Shown here: piece after piece, positions 1-12,200 of the stretch
How the letters are laid out: each line of letters begins with the position of its first letter
Numbering within the stretch: position 1 is the stretch's first letter
Assembly: GCF_932526225.1 (NCBI RefSeq)
Contig: NC_064038.1
Coordinates: forward strand, 5,006,741-5,070,740
Reading direction: 5' to 3'
Source: Nematostella vectensis
Lineage: Eukaryota; Cnidaria; Anthozoa; Actiniaria; Edwardsiidae
Length of the DNA stretch: 64,000 bases
Made by a program: the position numbers and the translations under genes
Notes under the pieces: model-generated
Database searches by the model: none
The model's input: the letters and a program-made list of their open reading frames with translations, nothing else
Told to the model about the DNA's origin: nothing

Positions 1-249
1 TAGCCCAATTAAAACTGGTGTCTACACCACAGGAGTCCTATTATAATGTTAACAAAGGCTCAAGAAATTGCACATAAAATTGAAAGCTTCAATTACATAT
101 ACCATCAATGGTAAAATTTGTATCTCCATATTATTCTGGGATTTCGCTTTTTATCTAAGATGTAGTGTTTTTTTTTTCTCATTTTTGCTCCTCATGAGCC
201 AGCAGCATAAAGTACAGCGGTTACCCTAGAAGTCCAAACGATTTGAAAA
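1..249. promoter_or_regulatory. Upstream region of CEP120
   Basis: Non-coding sequence before the presumed CEP120 ATG at 250, which sits in an ATGGCGGCC context. It is AT-rich with a T-run near 170. I see no TATA box or other site that I can name. It probably holds the 5' UTR and part of the promoter, inferred only from position. Confidence 0.3.
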
Positions 250-3200
250 ATGGCGGCCAAATCAGATGAGAATGTTTATTGGAAATTATTGCTAGGTATA
301 TAACTTTATTCGACACAAAATGCACAAATAATGCTACTAAATTGCTGCAAATGATAAAATGCCACCAGGAGAGCAGATTTTACTCGTTGTTAACATTGTT
401 GAAGGTGAGAGAAATGTCTAGATTTGTTGTGTCAAGGACCGATGCAAAACCGATGGAAACCTGAGTAGTGGTCTTTCTTTCTTCTACACTATAGAAAAGT
501 AACAGTACCTGGTTATAGACAATCTTGCTTTTAAGATAAATAAAACAAAATTTAAAATTTTCTTATTCAATTGTCTTGATAGGAAGAAGATTCCCTAAAC
601 GGCCACGACACAAGCTTATCGTCGAGACTAAGTTTGATGGCGAGACACTATCAACTGATCCTATTGATCATTTGGAAAGTCCAGACTTTCAAACAGAGCT
701 GGCATGGGAACTTGACAGAAAACTATTGCACCGGCATCGCATGCAAAGAACTCCCATTAAAGTCCAGGTGAATAATTTTGTTCTTATATCTATGATGGGT
801 GAAAAACATCCGGTTTCTTACATACTACTTACAGTACATGGTTATAGACAATCTTGCTGTACTTTTTCATTTATTTTGTTTCTGGCTTATAGAGTCTCAG
901 ATTAAATTATGTTAGTATCAAGGCCTGTTATACCTTAAGGATTAGTTAAGGACATTCATATCATAGAATATTACTATCAGTTAAATTAAAGTTTTGCTTG
1001 CCCTTTATGTACTCTGGGTACCAGAGCCTGCAGACTTCTCTCGTCCAGTGACGCTCAGCCAAATGCTGTGACAAGCGAAGCGAGGAGGCTCTGGTCGGGC
1101 GAGTAGCTTTTTTCAGTTCTAGAAATACAGATTTTGTATTCTGCAGCTGATTGGTCAACGAGATTTTCATAGTAACACAAAACCATATTTGGTCAGCATA
1201 CCCATATTTGGGATTAGCTTGAAAAAAAACGGTTGTCATTGTTTTGCAAACAATGGTTGGTCACGTGTAGTTGGTTTGCTTACACAAAGTACACCTGGAT
1301 TTCAACGCTTGTTTCGACAACGGTCCTTGATTCTCCTTATTGTTTTCGGGCTGGGAGCTGCAGGAAACTTGCAGTTTGTACCGAAGGCGAAGTTGAAGTT
1401 GGAGCTAAGGAAGTGTTCATTAAATACACTGAGGGGGGAGGGGGGGGGAAGGGAAGATTTATACTCAAGACACCTTGAAATTTTGGAGCTCCCCCCCCCC
1501 CTTTTAATGTAAAAAAAAAATTTGGTGCTTCCCCGTTTCAGAACCCCAAAATTTTCGTAGCCCCCCCCCCCCCCCTAAACAACCTCAATAAGCAAAAGGG
1601 GCTTTAAATCTGGAAAATGAATACTGCAAAGTTGCCCTCCTTATCAGAGTTGATGAACAGCCGGTGCTAGAAGGAAAAGTGAAGGAAGTTAAACACCAGC
1701 TGCAAAACAGGAGACAAGCCTTGTATGATGTGAACCGCATCCCGAAATCTTTGGCTGCTAGTGAGATTCAGTTTATAGATAAACACGTGCAATCAATACA
1801 TGTCACTGAGAAGAATCTCATTTTAATTCATTCTGTGATTTCTAACACATACGAATTAATAAGTGCTAGAGGAAGGGAAGGGAGTGGCCAAAAGAAAAAA
1901 GGAGCAAAGAAAGAAGAAAGTCAGAAGAAGGAAAATGCTGCCAAGAAGCAAGCACATAAACTTGTTTCCCAGCTCTATACCACAGATTTTGCGAACCTGC
2001 TACCAAGGTTTTACCTAAAGGCGTTTGAGTATCTTATCATAAGGCTGGTACATTTGATGATAAAGATGATGAAGAGGAAGCTCAAAGGCTCATGGATGTG
2101 CTCTCAGGCATCAAACTCAAAGACATCATCATCACCAAAAAAAGACATACAAACATCAGACATTAGCTCGTACACAGATTAGAAGACTTGGATCATTTAA
2201 ATGTAGTGCACTACTCAATCAATCTCTTATGCAGCCATTCTTAGTATCTGACATTGAGGGGCGGGCCATTTGATTTTTTTTGGGGGGGGTGAATTCAAGT
2301 CAGCAGGATTTTTTTTCTCTCATGATCAAAAGGCAGTATTTCTTTTAGGCATACTTCATATTTGTTTGCATGTAAAATAATGTTTAATGGTGCAGGTATT
2401 TTTTCAATCAGTTGTTTGCTTTTCAAAATCCCCCCCCCCCCCCTCAAAAGTCACATGGTCTGCCCCTAAGCATGCCTGTGAAGGAATATACATTTGTATA
2501 CATTTGTTTTTGTTAAGAATATTTTTCTGTAAAAAAATGGATAATGTCTAACATAAAAAAAAGTTGCATGCATATTGTTTTGGGGATTTGCATGCTCCAC
2601 CAATGTTTAGAAGTTGATTTCAATTTGTTCCTGTTATTCTGATAATAAACTTTATCGTTAAATCCAACTGTTATATACTGGAAATATCTATATTATGGTT
2701 TATAAAAGACAGTTATAAAGAAGTGTTAAATACATTTAAACAATCTTTATTTGTGCTACAAACTAGATCATATCAGTAAAATATTTAAGCTAAAAAGTAT
2801 GGCTCCTAAAAAATTCAGAACCCCCCCTTTAGAAGACCCTCCCTAATCCCCCCCCCCAGCATTGAGGCACGAACAGTTATTTTTTGAGGCTCCCAAACTA
2901 TCGCTCTCGATTGCTCGTATGTCCTTGTATTTGTTGATTTGAATTTTTGCAGTTCTCTATCAATAATTCCTTTACATTCTCTAGCTTTCCAAGCTGCCTT
3001 ATGCAGGTGGTTTCTTATCATAACTTCTGCTGGTAAAGAATAATAAACAGACGTTCTACGAATCGCTTCTTCTTTGTCTTAGACTCAGTAAACAAATTAA
3101 ACTTGCCTAAAGAAGTGCTGTTGCAGATACGGCCGAAATAAGTGCAGGAAAATTTCTCTATGGGCCATTTGGCGACTTTTAATCACCAAGTATGAAAATA

Positions 3201-6200
3201 ACAACAAAACTTTGAAAGCTTACAGCTCTCGTGTTGCGTGACCGACGTCATACCTGCAAAACCGGTTTAGGCATGTAATTTGTGACTGGAACTGAAAAAA
3301 GCTACTCGCCCGCCCAGACCCTCCTCGCTTCACTCATCGCGACATTCTGGCTGAGCATCACAGGGCAAAAGAAGTTTGGAGGCTCTGGTACCCACGGTAC
3401 CTGGCATTACTAAAAAGAGGAACCGGCGGAACTAGCAGAACCAGTGCAACCAGCATATTTTGAGTGCAGGGGTGAATGGGGAAATAGGGGAAGGAATGTT
3501 ATACGAGGATTACAATTTATTTTCTGAAAAATCTGGGATTTTTTTTCGATAACAATAATGATATCGAATAAGTCAACGCAAGAGCCACGGACTATTTTGT
3601 TAATTGTTTAAACTTGAAATAAGTCCTATTCCTTATGATTTATTCTCACCGTTAATGCGGCATCTCAGCAAACAAATACAGTTACAAAGACACAACTGCG
3701 CCAGCTTTGTAGCCTCGTGTCGTCTGGACTCGTCACACCACATAGCGCTGTGAAGAGTCCAGGGCGACCGCGAGTTGACACACATGTAGAAATTGTTTAA
3801 AAAGGTAATGTTCGTAGTATGATATGACAAAGTTGTAAAACACTTTGTTCTTTTTTTTTTTTTTGTAATCTGCACAGGTACACAAGAAGGACACATTTGG
3901 CACTAAAAACACACACTGCAAGCACTTGTTTTACAGTATGTTTTTGGTTACTTATCCGGAACTTTCAACAGAATTTTTTTACAAATTGCATATGACAGAA
4001 TGTCAAATGAACGTAAAATAACGTAGCACATTTGCGCTTAGTGATGTATTATGGCAAACTACCAGTCCTTTTAGAACAGAAAAAAATATTTTCAATAGAT
4101 TTTTCAAAAAGAAATCGTCATAATCCTTGTATAACATCTCTACCCCTATACCCCCTTTGCTCCTGCTTTCAAAATGTGCTGGTTCCGCCGGTTCCGCTTT
4201 TTAGTAATGCCGCAGGCTACTTTTATGCTTAATATGGTTAATATCTGGACAACTAAATTTTTGTCCCCCCCCCAACAAAAAGGTGATTTTCAACCGTCAT
4301 CCGAGTGTCATGTTATAGGAAATGACAGTTAGACGAGTTCATTTGGAGGGACAGGGACTTTAGGTCATTGTCTGGTGGTAGCCTGTGCAATGATGATGTT
4401 GTTTTTCAGTGCTATGCTCTTGATGCCCTGACCTCACAGAAGGAACCTATAGGATATGTGATACTGGACTTGCGTACTGCACAGCAGAAACCACAGGTTG
4501 GTATAACTCCTCATGGAATGCAACAATAATTGATAGCATGTGTTTCCACAATACACTATATCACAGAAGGATGTTGCTTACCATGTGTTTCTTTTTATGA
4601 GCTCCCCTTGTCATTAATTTGTTTATTTATTGTATTTTAATTTATTAACTATTAATGAAGCCTGTGTGCAGCCGGAAATAATTCCATTATTAATGGCACT
4701 ATTTCCGGCTGCACGCAGGCTAAAATAAACTGAAACTGTGTTATGTTGAGAATTACATTGATTGAAAGTAGGGGTACATACTAAAAAAGTTGAGATTTTC
4801 TTTCACAGAGACCACATTGGTATCCACTACTCAGTTCAAAATACCAGCGAATGAAGCCTGAAATCAAACTCATGCTTTCAATTGAGGACGAGTCTCAACC
4901 AAAACCTCCAACATCACCAGCAGCAAAACAACAACAAGAGAAAAAGGAACAGAGTAAGTGGCATCTGTTGCAGTAGCATAGCATTTAATCCTAATGTGTA
5001 CATAACTAGCTACGTAACATGTTTTCATTACACAACATAAAGTGTGTTTAAAATGCCGAGGTGTGTTTTGTTTATCATGCCTTCCAGCAAAATTCTAGTT
5101 TGAAACCAACAATCATGCAATTCTACTCTGTCTAATTGAACTAATTTTTTAAGAGACCACTACACTCAGAACTGCTAAAATCCTGATATTTTTAAAATAC
5201 TCATTGTTCTCAATACCTAAAAGGGACAAATCCTGACATTTTGTTGTTCTCCGGAGCTGAAATGGAATACTGACCCTAACTGTTAAAAGCCTATAATGTT
5301 AAAGTCCTGATTTTTTGAGAGAGCTCATTTATTCTCCGTATCTACGAGGGACCACTCTTTTTTCTAGATGTTCCAGCTGCAACTGAAATGGACATTGGTA
5401 CACTTCAAGCTGTTCTGAACAATGACGAGGGCTTCTATGAGATAGGCCCACAGGGGACCCCTATCAATGATGTTTTTGTTATGTCAGTTATCATTGGTCT
5501 GGCATCCAACTTGGCTAAGGTAAAACATGTTTTACTTTTAATAGCATTGTTATGTCAGCTCATTGTGTGTTTGGCATGGTGTTATTTTGTTACTCTAAAC
5601 CTGTACTGTACTGTATTTTGCTATAAAAACAATATTTTTTGTTGTCTTTGAGGGCTTTATCCTGTAATTGTTTTGGTCACAAAAAAGGGATTATCACATT
5701 AGTAACAGTTTATTAAAATAACAAATCATTGCTCTACATTTTATGACAAATTCTCCTAATTACAGCTAAGGCTTTTAGTCAAACCTCTTCTATATTGTTA
5801 CTTGGCTGAGTCCCAAGGTTGACTGGGTAATGGAGGCTTGACTGTACCTGATATTTGTGCACTATAAGTGCTGTGTTTGATTAATGCCTGAAATATGCAT
5901 TCCTTTGTAGCTAGTCCCATCTTCTTTCTCACTACCTGACCCCAAGCTGGGTGGGGGTTTCTATTTCTATTACTCCCTGCTGGGTAATGATGTCACGAAT
6001 GAAGCCTTCTTTGACCTGTTGAACCCCAACTTTCCTCCTGAGAGGGCATCAGTGCGCATTAATGCTACATTGCCAGCACTGAAGGCATTTCTATCTTCAC
6101 ACTCAGGTTTACAGGTAGATAAGATGAATGTATCATCATTGTCATCATCATCATAACATTGTTCAAGTATGGGCTAAGACACAGCTATCAACATTACCAC

Positions 6201-9200
6201 TATCAACACAATCTAACTATTATACTTAACATTATCTCATAACATCACATTTTTTTATCATTACCACCATGTCACCACTATCAGTTAAAATTATCAATAA
6301 CATTATCATTATCAAAAAAATGATATGCATATACAATTTCAATACCCACATTTTATCAAAATGGAATTACCTCCCACTTTAGAAAATTTAGCTAATATTG
6401 AACAAACTTGACCCGCCTTTGGCTACAGTGTTGTTTTTTGTGACATTGTGATTTAACAGTTTTAATACAGTTTTAAATTATAATCAACCATCTTTAGAAA
6501 GTTTGCATGCAATATCCCTCCTGGAAAATTTGTTTTTGTTGGTCTTTGTCCAGGTCCATCTGTGTTGTGGAGACCAGTCACTTGGTATGGCTGTAGTTTC
6601 CCTCCAAGCTCTTCTGCCTGAAGATGCTCAATCCCTTGAGAATCCCGTAAACCTTGAGGGGCTGTTTAACCTCAAGCCCATGGGCGTGGCCCAGGGGGTG
6701 TCTTCCGAGCACTCACCTGCAGTGGGTGTTACTGTGACATTAAGAAGGGAGGAGCAACCGGTCAATACTGGCACAATAGGTGTCCCATCACCTGCTAAAC
6801 AAAGACAGTATGAAATAGTGAGTTACTGAGTTTGTTAAGTTGGTTTTCAAGGTCAAAATGTGATTGGAATAAAAAAAAAAACATGTGAAACAAAAAAGCT
6901 ATGTTAACAGTTAAAAGCTCAGTGTCTGTTAGATGCGATTGTTGTATTTTTGCATGCAACATGACCAAAATAGCACAATGGAAAAAAAAAAACATCCATT
7001 GATATTACATTTCTGAGCTCCTTTTAATGTTCTAGACTCCTCGTAAACCAAACCTTCCTCAGACACACACACCTCAGTCCAGACGGCCAGAGGAACCACA
7101 AGACATCCAGCCCCCCATGGCACCAGAGACCCCTGGCACCCCACCACGCCCTAGCACAAGTACCCCAGACAAGGGACTTCACAGGCGCAACGAACCTGAG
7201 CCTTTACCTATAAAGGTCACAATCAATGTATCATAATGAGATGTTATATGATAAACATTATTTCATTAATTAATTGTTTTTCAAGGTCTACTCAAGATTC
7301 TCTTTCCAAAATTGTCTCAGACATTCTCTATGACCTTGTGTAAAAATGTATGTTTTAAAGGCAGGCTATAGATCATACTCAAGTGCTATTCTGTTTTTAA
7401 CAGACCAAAAAGTCTCCTCACAAGCCGCACAAGACAAAAGGGCAGCCCACCCCTACTGTGACATCACTAGGCCCCAGGACCTTGGATACTCATCATTACT
7501 GCTTCTCCGTCGATCTCCGTTCAGTGCACGACTTGGATGTCAATGCTCCGATCAACTGCTTTCTCAGGTTGGTGGCAGGGACAAGCGGTTATATTGGATA
7601 CTTTCTGCATGTGCTGGCTGACTAAACTAGGCAACATGTACATAGTGTACGATGTTTCTTAGTTTAGCCACAAGGAAAAGCACTAGCGCATACACTGAAT
7701 CTTTCAGCGGGGTTATAAGATGTTTCTCAGAAGTCAAGAAATGTTTTCATGTCGCACTCTGCAAAACATTTAAACTTTTGAAGACATGTCAACCAGACCT
7801 TATGCCCAACTTGCTTGATGCTTATGTCTTTATGTTTTGTGTCTTTATTGAGATATGAACATTCTGCTCTCCCAGGTGTTTGAAACAGTTCTTGCTAGTT
7901 GTTCAGCATCGTCTTTTCATTTATTATGTTATGAAAATTGTGAAATTGTGTTGTACTGTACCTAACGAATACACTTTTGCAAGCATCAGCATCATCATCA
8001 TCATCGTAATCATCATCATTATCATCAACAACAACAACAACCAATCATCATCATCACCATTATTATCATCATCATTATCATCACCGTCATAATCATCATC
8101 AGTATGATTATTCATGAAAATCCTGCATCCCCAGATACACGTACCCGTTTTTCGGGAGTGCCGCACCTGTGATGACGAGTCCTCCTGTGGAAGTTTCTCG
8201 ACACATGCAGGTGTTGATGCCCAAGTCGTTCTGCGCCTTTGACTTTGCGTCCACTCAGGGCTTGCTGCAAGAAACATTCATGAGGTGAGAGAAAAGTAGT
8301 TCCCTATTTTTTTGCCAAACGTAAGGTCCTACAACAGTCAGTCTCCTTCATACTACATAATTTCAGTCTTCAGACTTTCAACTCGAGTATGTACGTATTT
8401 GTACATTGCACTTTTTGAAATCGTAAGGTCATACAACAGTCAGTCTCCTTCATACTACATAATTTCAGTCTTCAGACTTTCAACTCGAGTATGTACGTTT
8501 TTGTACATTGCACTTTTTGAAATCGTAAGGTTATACAACAGTCAGTCTCCTTCATACTACATAATTTCAGTCTTCAGACTTTCAACTCAAGTATGTACGT
8601 ATTTGTATATTGCACTTTTTGAAATCGTAAGGTCCTACAACAGTCAGTCTCCTTCATACTACATAATTTCAGTCTTCAGACTTTCAACTCGAGTATGTAC
8701 GTATTTGTACATTGCACTTTTTGAAATCGTAAGGTCATACAACAGTCAGTCTCCCTCATACTACATAATTTCAGTCTTCAGACTTTCAACTCGAGTATGT
8801 ACGTATTTGTATATTGCACTTTTTGAAATCGTAAGGTCCTACAACAGTCAGTCTCCTTCATACTACATACATTCAGTCTTCAGAGATTCAACTCGAGTAT
8901 GTACTTATTTGTATATTGCATATTTGTGAATAGTCGTACGATGTACCGACTGCCCTTTGTAAATGTCTAAACACCCCCACATGGAAATCATCTGCGACTT
9001 ATTTTGTAAAAAAAAAAAAAAATGTTTTTGTGACCAGCGTGCCAAAGTAGAAGTATGAGGCAACACTCCGCACCTGTTCTATTGGTGTCATGATTCAAAA
9101 ATGACGATGTCGATTCAATTGTTTTTATCCACTGTAGTATCCCCCTCGTGGTAGAGGTATGGCACAGGGATAAAATGGCGGGGAATGTCATGCTTGGCTC

Positions 9201-12200
9201 GTCCATAGTCCCTCTCGGACACATACTTGCCGCCGATCGAGCACGAATGGTGGTGAGTATCGGGTATTATCAAATAGGTGGGACTGCATGGGGGGGGGGC
9301 GGGGGGGGGGGGGGCAGTTAAGCTTTTAGCAAGTTTGGATGTTAGCGCAATAACAGCAAAATGACCACAGTAGTTTGAAAATGGATGAGATCATTTCAAA
9401 GGGTAGGGAAGGGAAGGAGGGAGGGGATCTAGTTGAAAGGCTTTCAGCAAGTTTTTTTTAAACATTTTTAAAAGAATGTGGGCGGTAAAAGCAAAATAAG
9501 TGTTTGACAATGCATGCGATCTCGCTAGTTAAGGAACTTACAAATCCGAGAAGCCCAAGTATGACAAATGGCTTTTTTTGCCTTAGACCGGCGGCGTCAC
9601 CGGCTACAGACAAATCTACAGCGAGAGAATCGCCATCTTCGCTGCTCACGAGTGAGTATCGATTGAGGATGAGTAACGAGTTTCATGGGAATAAGTAAAG
9701 CAATTATATACTTACAGTATAATCGTTTCAAGGATTTATATTCTTAATTTCATAGATAATTGTTTTGGTATCAAAAAGGCTTTCTTCACTGGGGACTTTG
9801 AACCGTTCGTCTCGGTTTAAGACGTTAAGCCGGAGGTCCCGTCTCTCTATCTCACATCATTAGTTTGTATTGAGGGAGTGGAAAAAAAAAAAAAAAACGC
9901 TGGGGACGCTGGTCCATGGTACCTTTTTTGGAGACAGTGCTCTACACTCCAACACAATTGTATGATTTTAAATTGAGTGAAGCAGATCATATCACTGTTC
10001 TGACGAGTAACGAATGTGAAGCGTTTAGAATTTTTGTGATAAGTGCTACGCAGGACAACTTTTATTACTTTTTTATTATATTTTTTACATCTACAATGTT
10101 CTTACTGAAAAAAAAACCGCAGGTAAATCACATTGTAGTCATGCAGCTGCAAAGCTTTGCCAGAATCCTGTTTGTTGAAGTAGGAACTTGCCATTTAAAT
10201 AAGAACCTGTTCAGGTTAACTCACAATAAAGGTTCTTACACGTGGGTTTTTACTGTATTGCATTCCGGGTGTGCCCTTTTGATGCATGTGTTGTGGTCCC
10301 CAGGCCCTCGCGGAGGATAGGGGAGCTTCACGTCGTGCTGGGACTTGAGGACTTGGGCCCAGTCTCCCAACAGCAGCTGATTGCCGCCTCCAGGGCTCAA
10401 CAGGTATCCCATGCTGCTCAAGTCATTTCTTGTCATTTTTCTGAAATTCACGCGGTCTAGAAAAAAAGGGACAGAATATTGAAATGTCATTCAGTACATG
10501 ATTAGATAAAAAGATGAATAGATATTGAAATGAATGACAGTAATAATTGGAAAGATTTCTAAAGACAATTATCCTCCTTTCCATGTATGGAAAAAGACTG
10601 ATTTTTACCAAAACTACACATTCAATTAACTAAATTCGAGTAAGAAATTCCCTCATTACCCCTTTCATTCTTGGAGGGTAATGTTTGATGTCCAGATTAG
10701 ATTGAAAATGAGTTCCGAAACCGCAGACGGAATCAAAGGCCTTTGATTCCGTCCCGCACCAACGACTGCTCATTAAACTTGATTTTTATGGAATCAGAGG
10801 TAATATGCTCAATTGGATCAAAGCATTTGTATCAAACCGCAAACAAAGTGTTTCAGTCAATGGTACTGTTTCTTCATCCAAGTCTGTAGTGTCTGGCGTG
10901 CCTCAGGGCTCTGTTTTGGGCCCAGTGTTATTCCTATTGTTTATTAATGACATTTCAACATCTATACAATCTAACCTTCGTCTATTCGCAGACGACTGTG
11001 TACTATATAGAGAGGTAGCTTCATTACAGGACTGTCAAGCTTTACAACAAGACCTCGATCGTTTATTTATGTGGTCAAAAACTTGGCAACTTAAATTCAA
11101 TGTTTCTAAATGTTATCATTTAGGAATTACTCGAAAGAAAATACCTGTTAAGTTTACTTACTCCATGGATGGAAAATGTATAACCCAAGCATCTTCTACC
11201 CCCTACTTAGGAGTAACCATCGCTGATAATCTATCATGGAACGAACACTGTGATAACATCTGCAAAAAGGCAAATTCTACCCTTGGCCTTTTGAAACGCA
11301 TTCTATCTGGTTGTTCTCCTGAAGTAAAGGACTCTGCCTATAGAACACTTGTTCGTCCTAAATTAGAATATGCCACCAGTGCATGGAATCCATATACACA
11401 ATGTAATATAAACAAGATTGAGATGATTCAACGACGTGCAGCAAGATTTGTTTTCAATGATTACTCACGCTATAGTAGTGTTTCTCCTATGATCAACTCA
11501 CTAGGATGGGAATCCTTGGAACAACGTAGGCAATTAAATCAAGCACATATGTTCTATAAAATCTACAATGGCCTTGTTGGTATATCTTTTCCACCCGAAG
11601 TAACACCTATCACAAGAGTCTCAAGACAACCCAACTGCGCGCCCTTCCATCAACTTGTAACATTGAATGACACTTATAAATATTCATTTTACCCAAGAAC
11701 CATAAGAACTTGGAACAGTATAAATTTATCTACAATCCCAGATTCGTTAGCTAAGTTCAAGGACAGTTTATTATTAAAAGTCCAAACCAATTAATAATAC
11801 CTATTGATATATATATATATGCATGAAAAGATATATTTATTTTTATTTAACATTTACATTAACAATTAACATATTTTTTACTAGTTTCTGATCTTTAGGG
11901 TGCATGCCATGGATGCATGGAGCGGCTGCCAAACTAGCGGGAGTTGGCTCAAGGGTGAGGCAAAGATTCTTTGTTTCGCGCTTGTGTTGATTCTTGTTGG
12001 TTGGCTGTTTCATGCATTTATGGCATTCACTCTATTGATGATAATTTTAATTTCATGTATATATAATTAATTATTTAATTTTATCAAATATCTAATTTCA
12101 ATAATTTTCAAGTAATATATATTTATGCTTCATTTTCAATTTAACCTAAATTATTTTTCCGATGGCCGATAATTATTATTATTATATTTTTCTTTTGTAT

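Noticed and set aside
8312-8929. 205-codon frame of six near-identical 34-residue repeats
   Set aside because: It is the translation of a 102-bp minisatellite wholly inside CEP120 intron 10; the period alone keeps the frame open.
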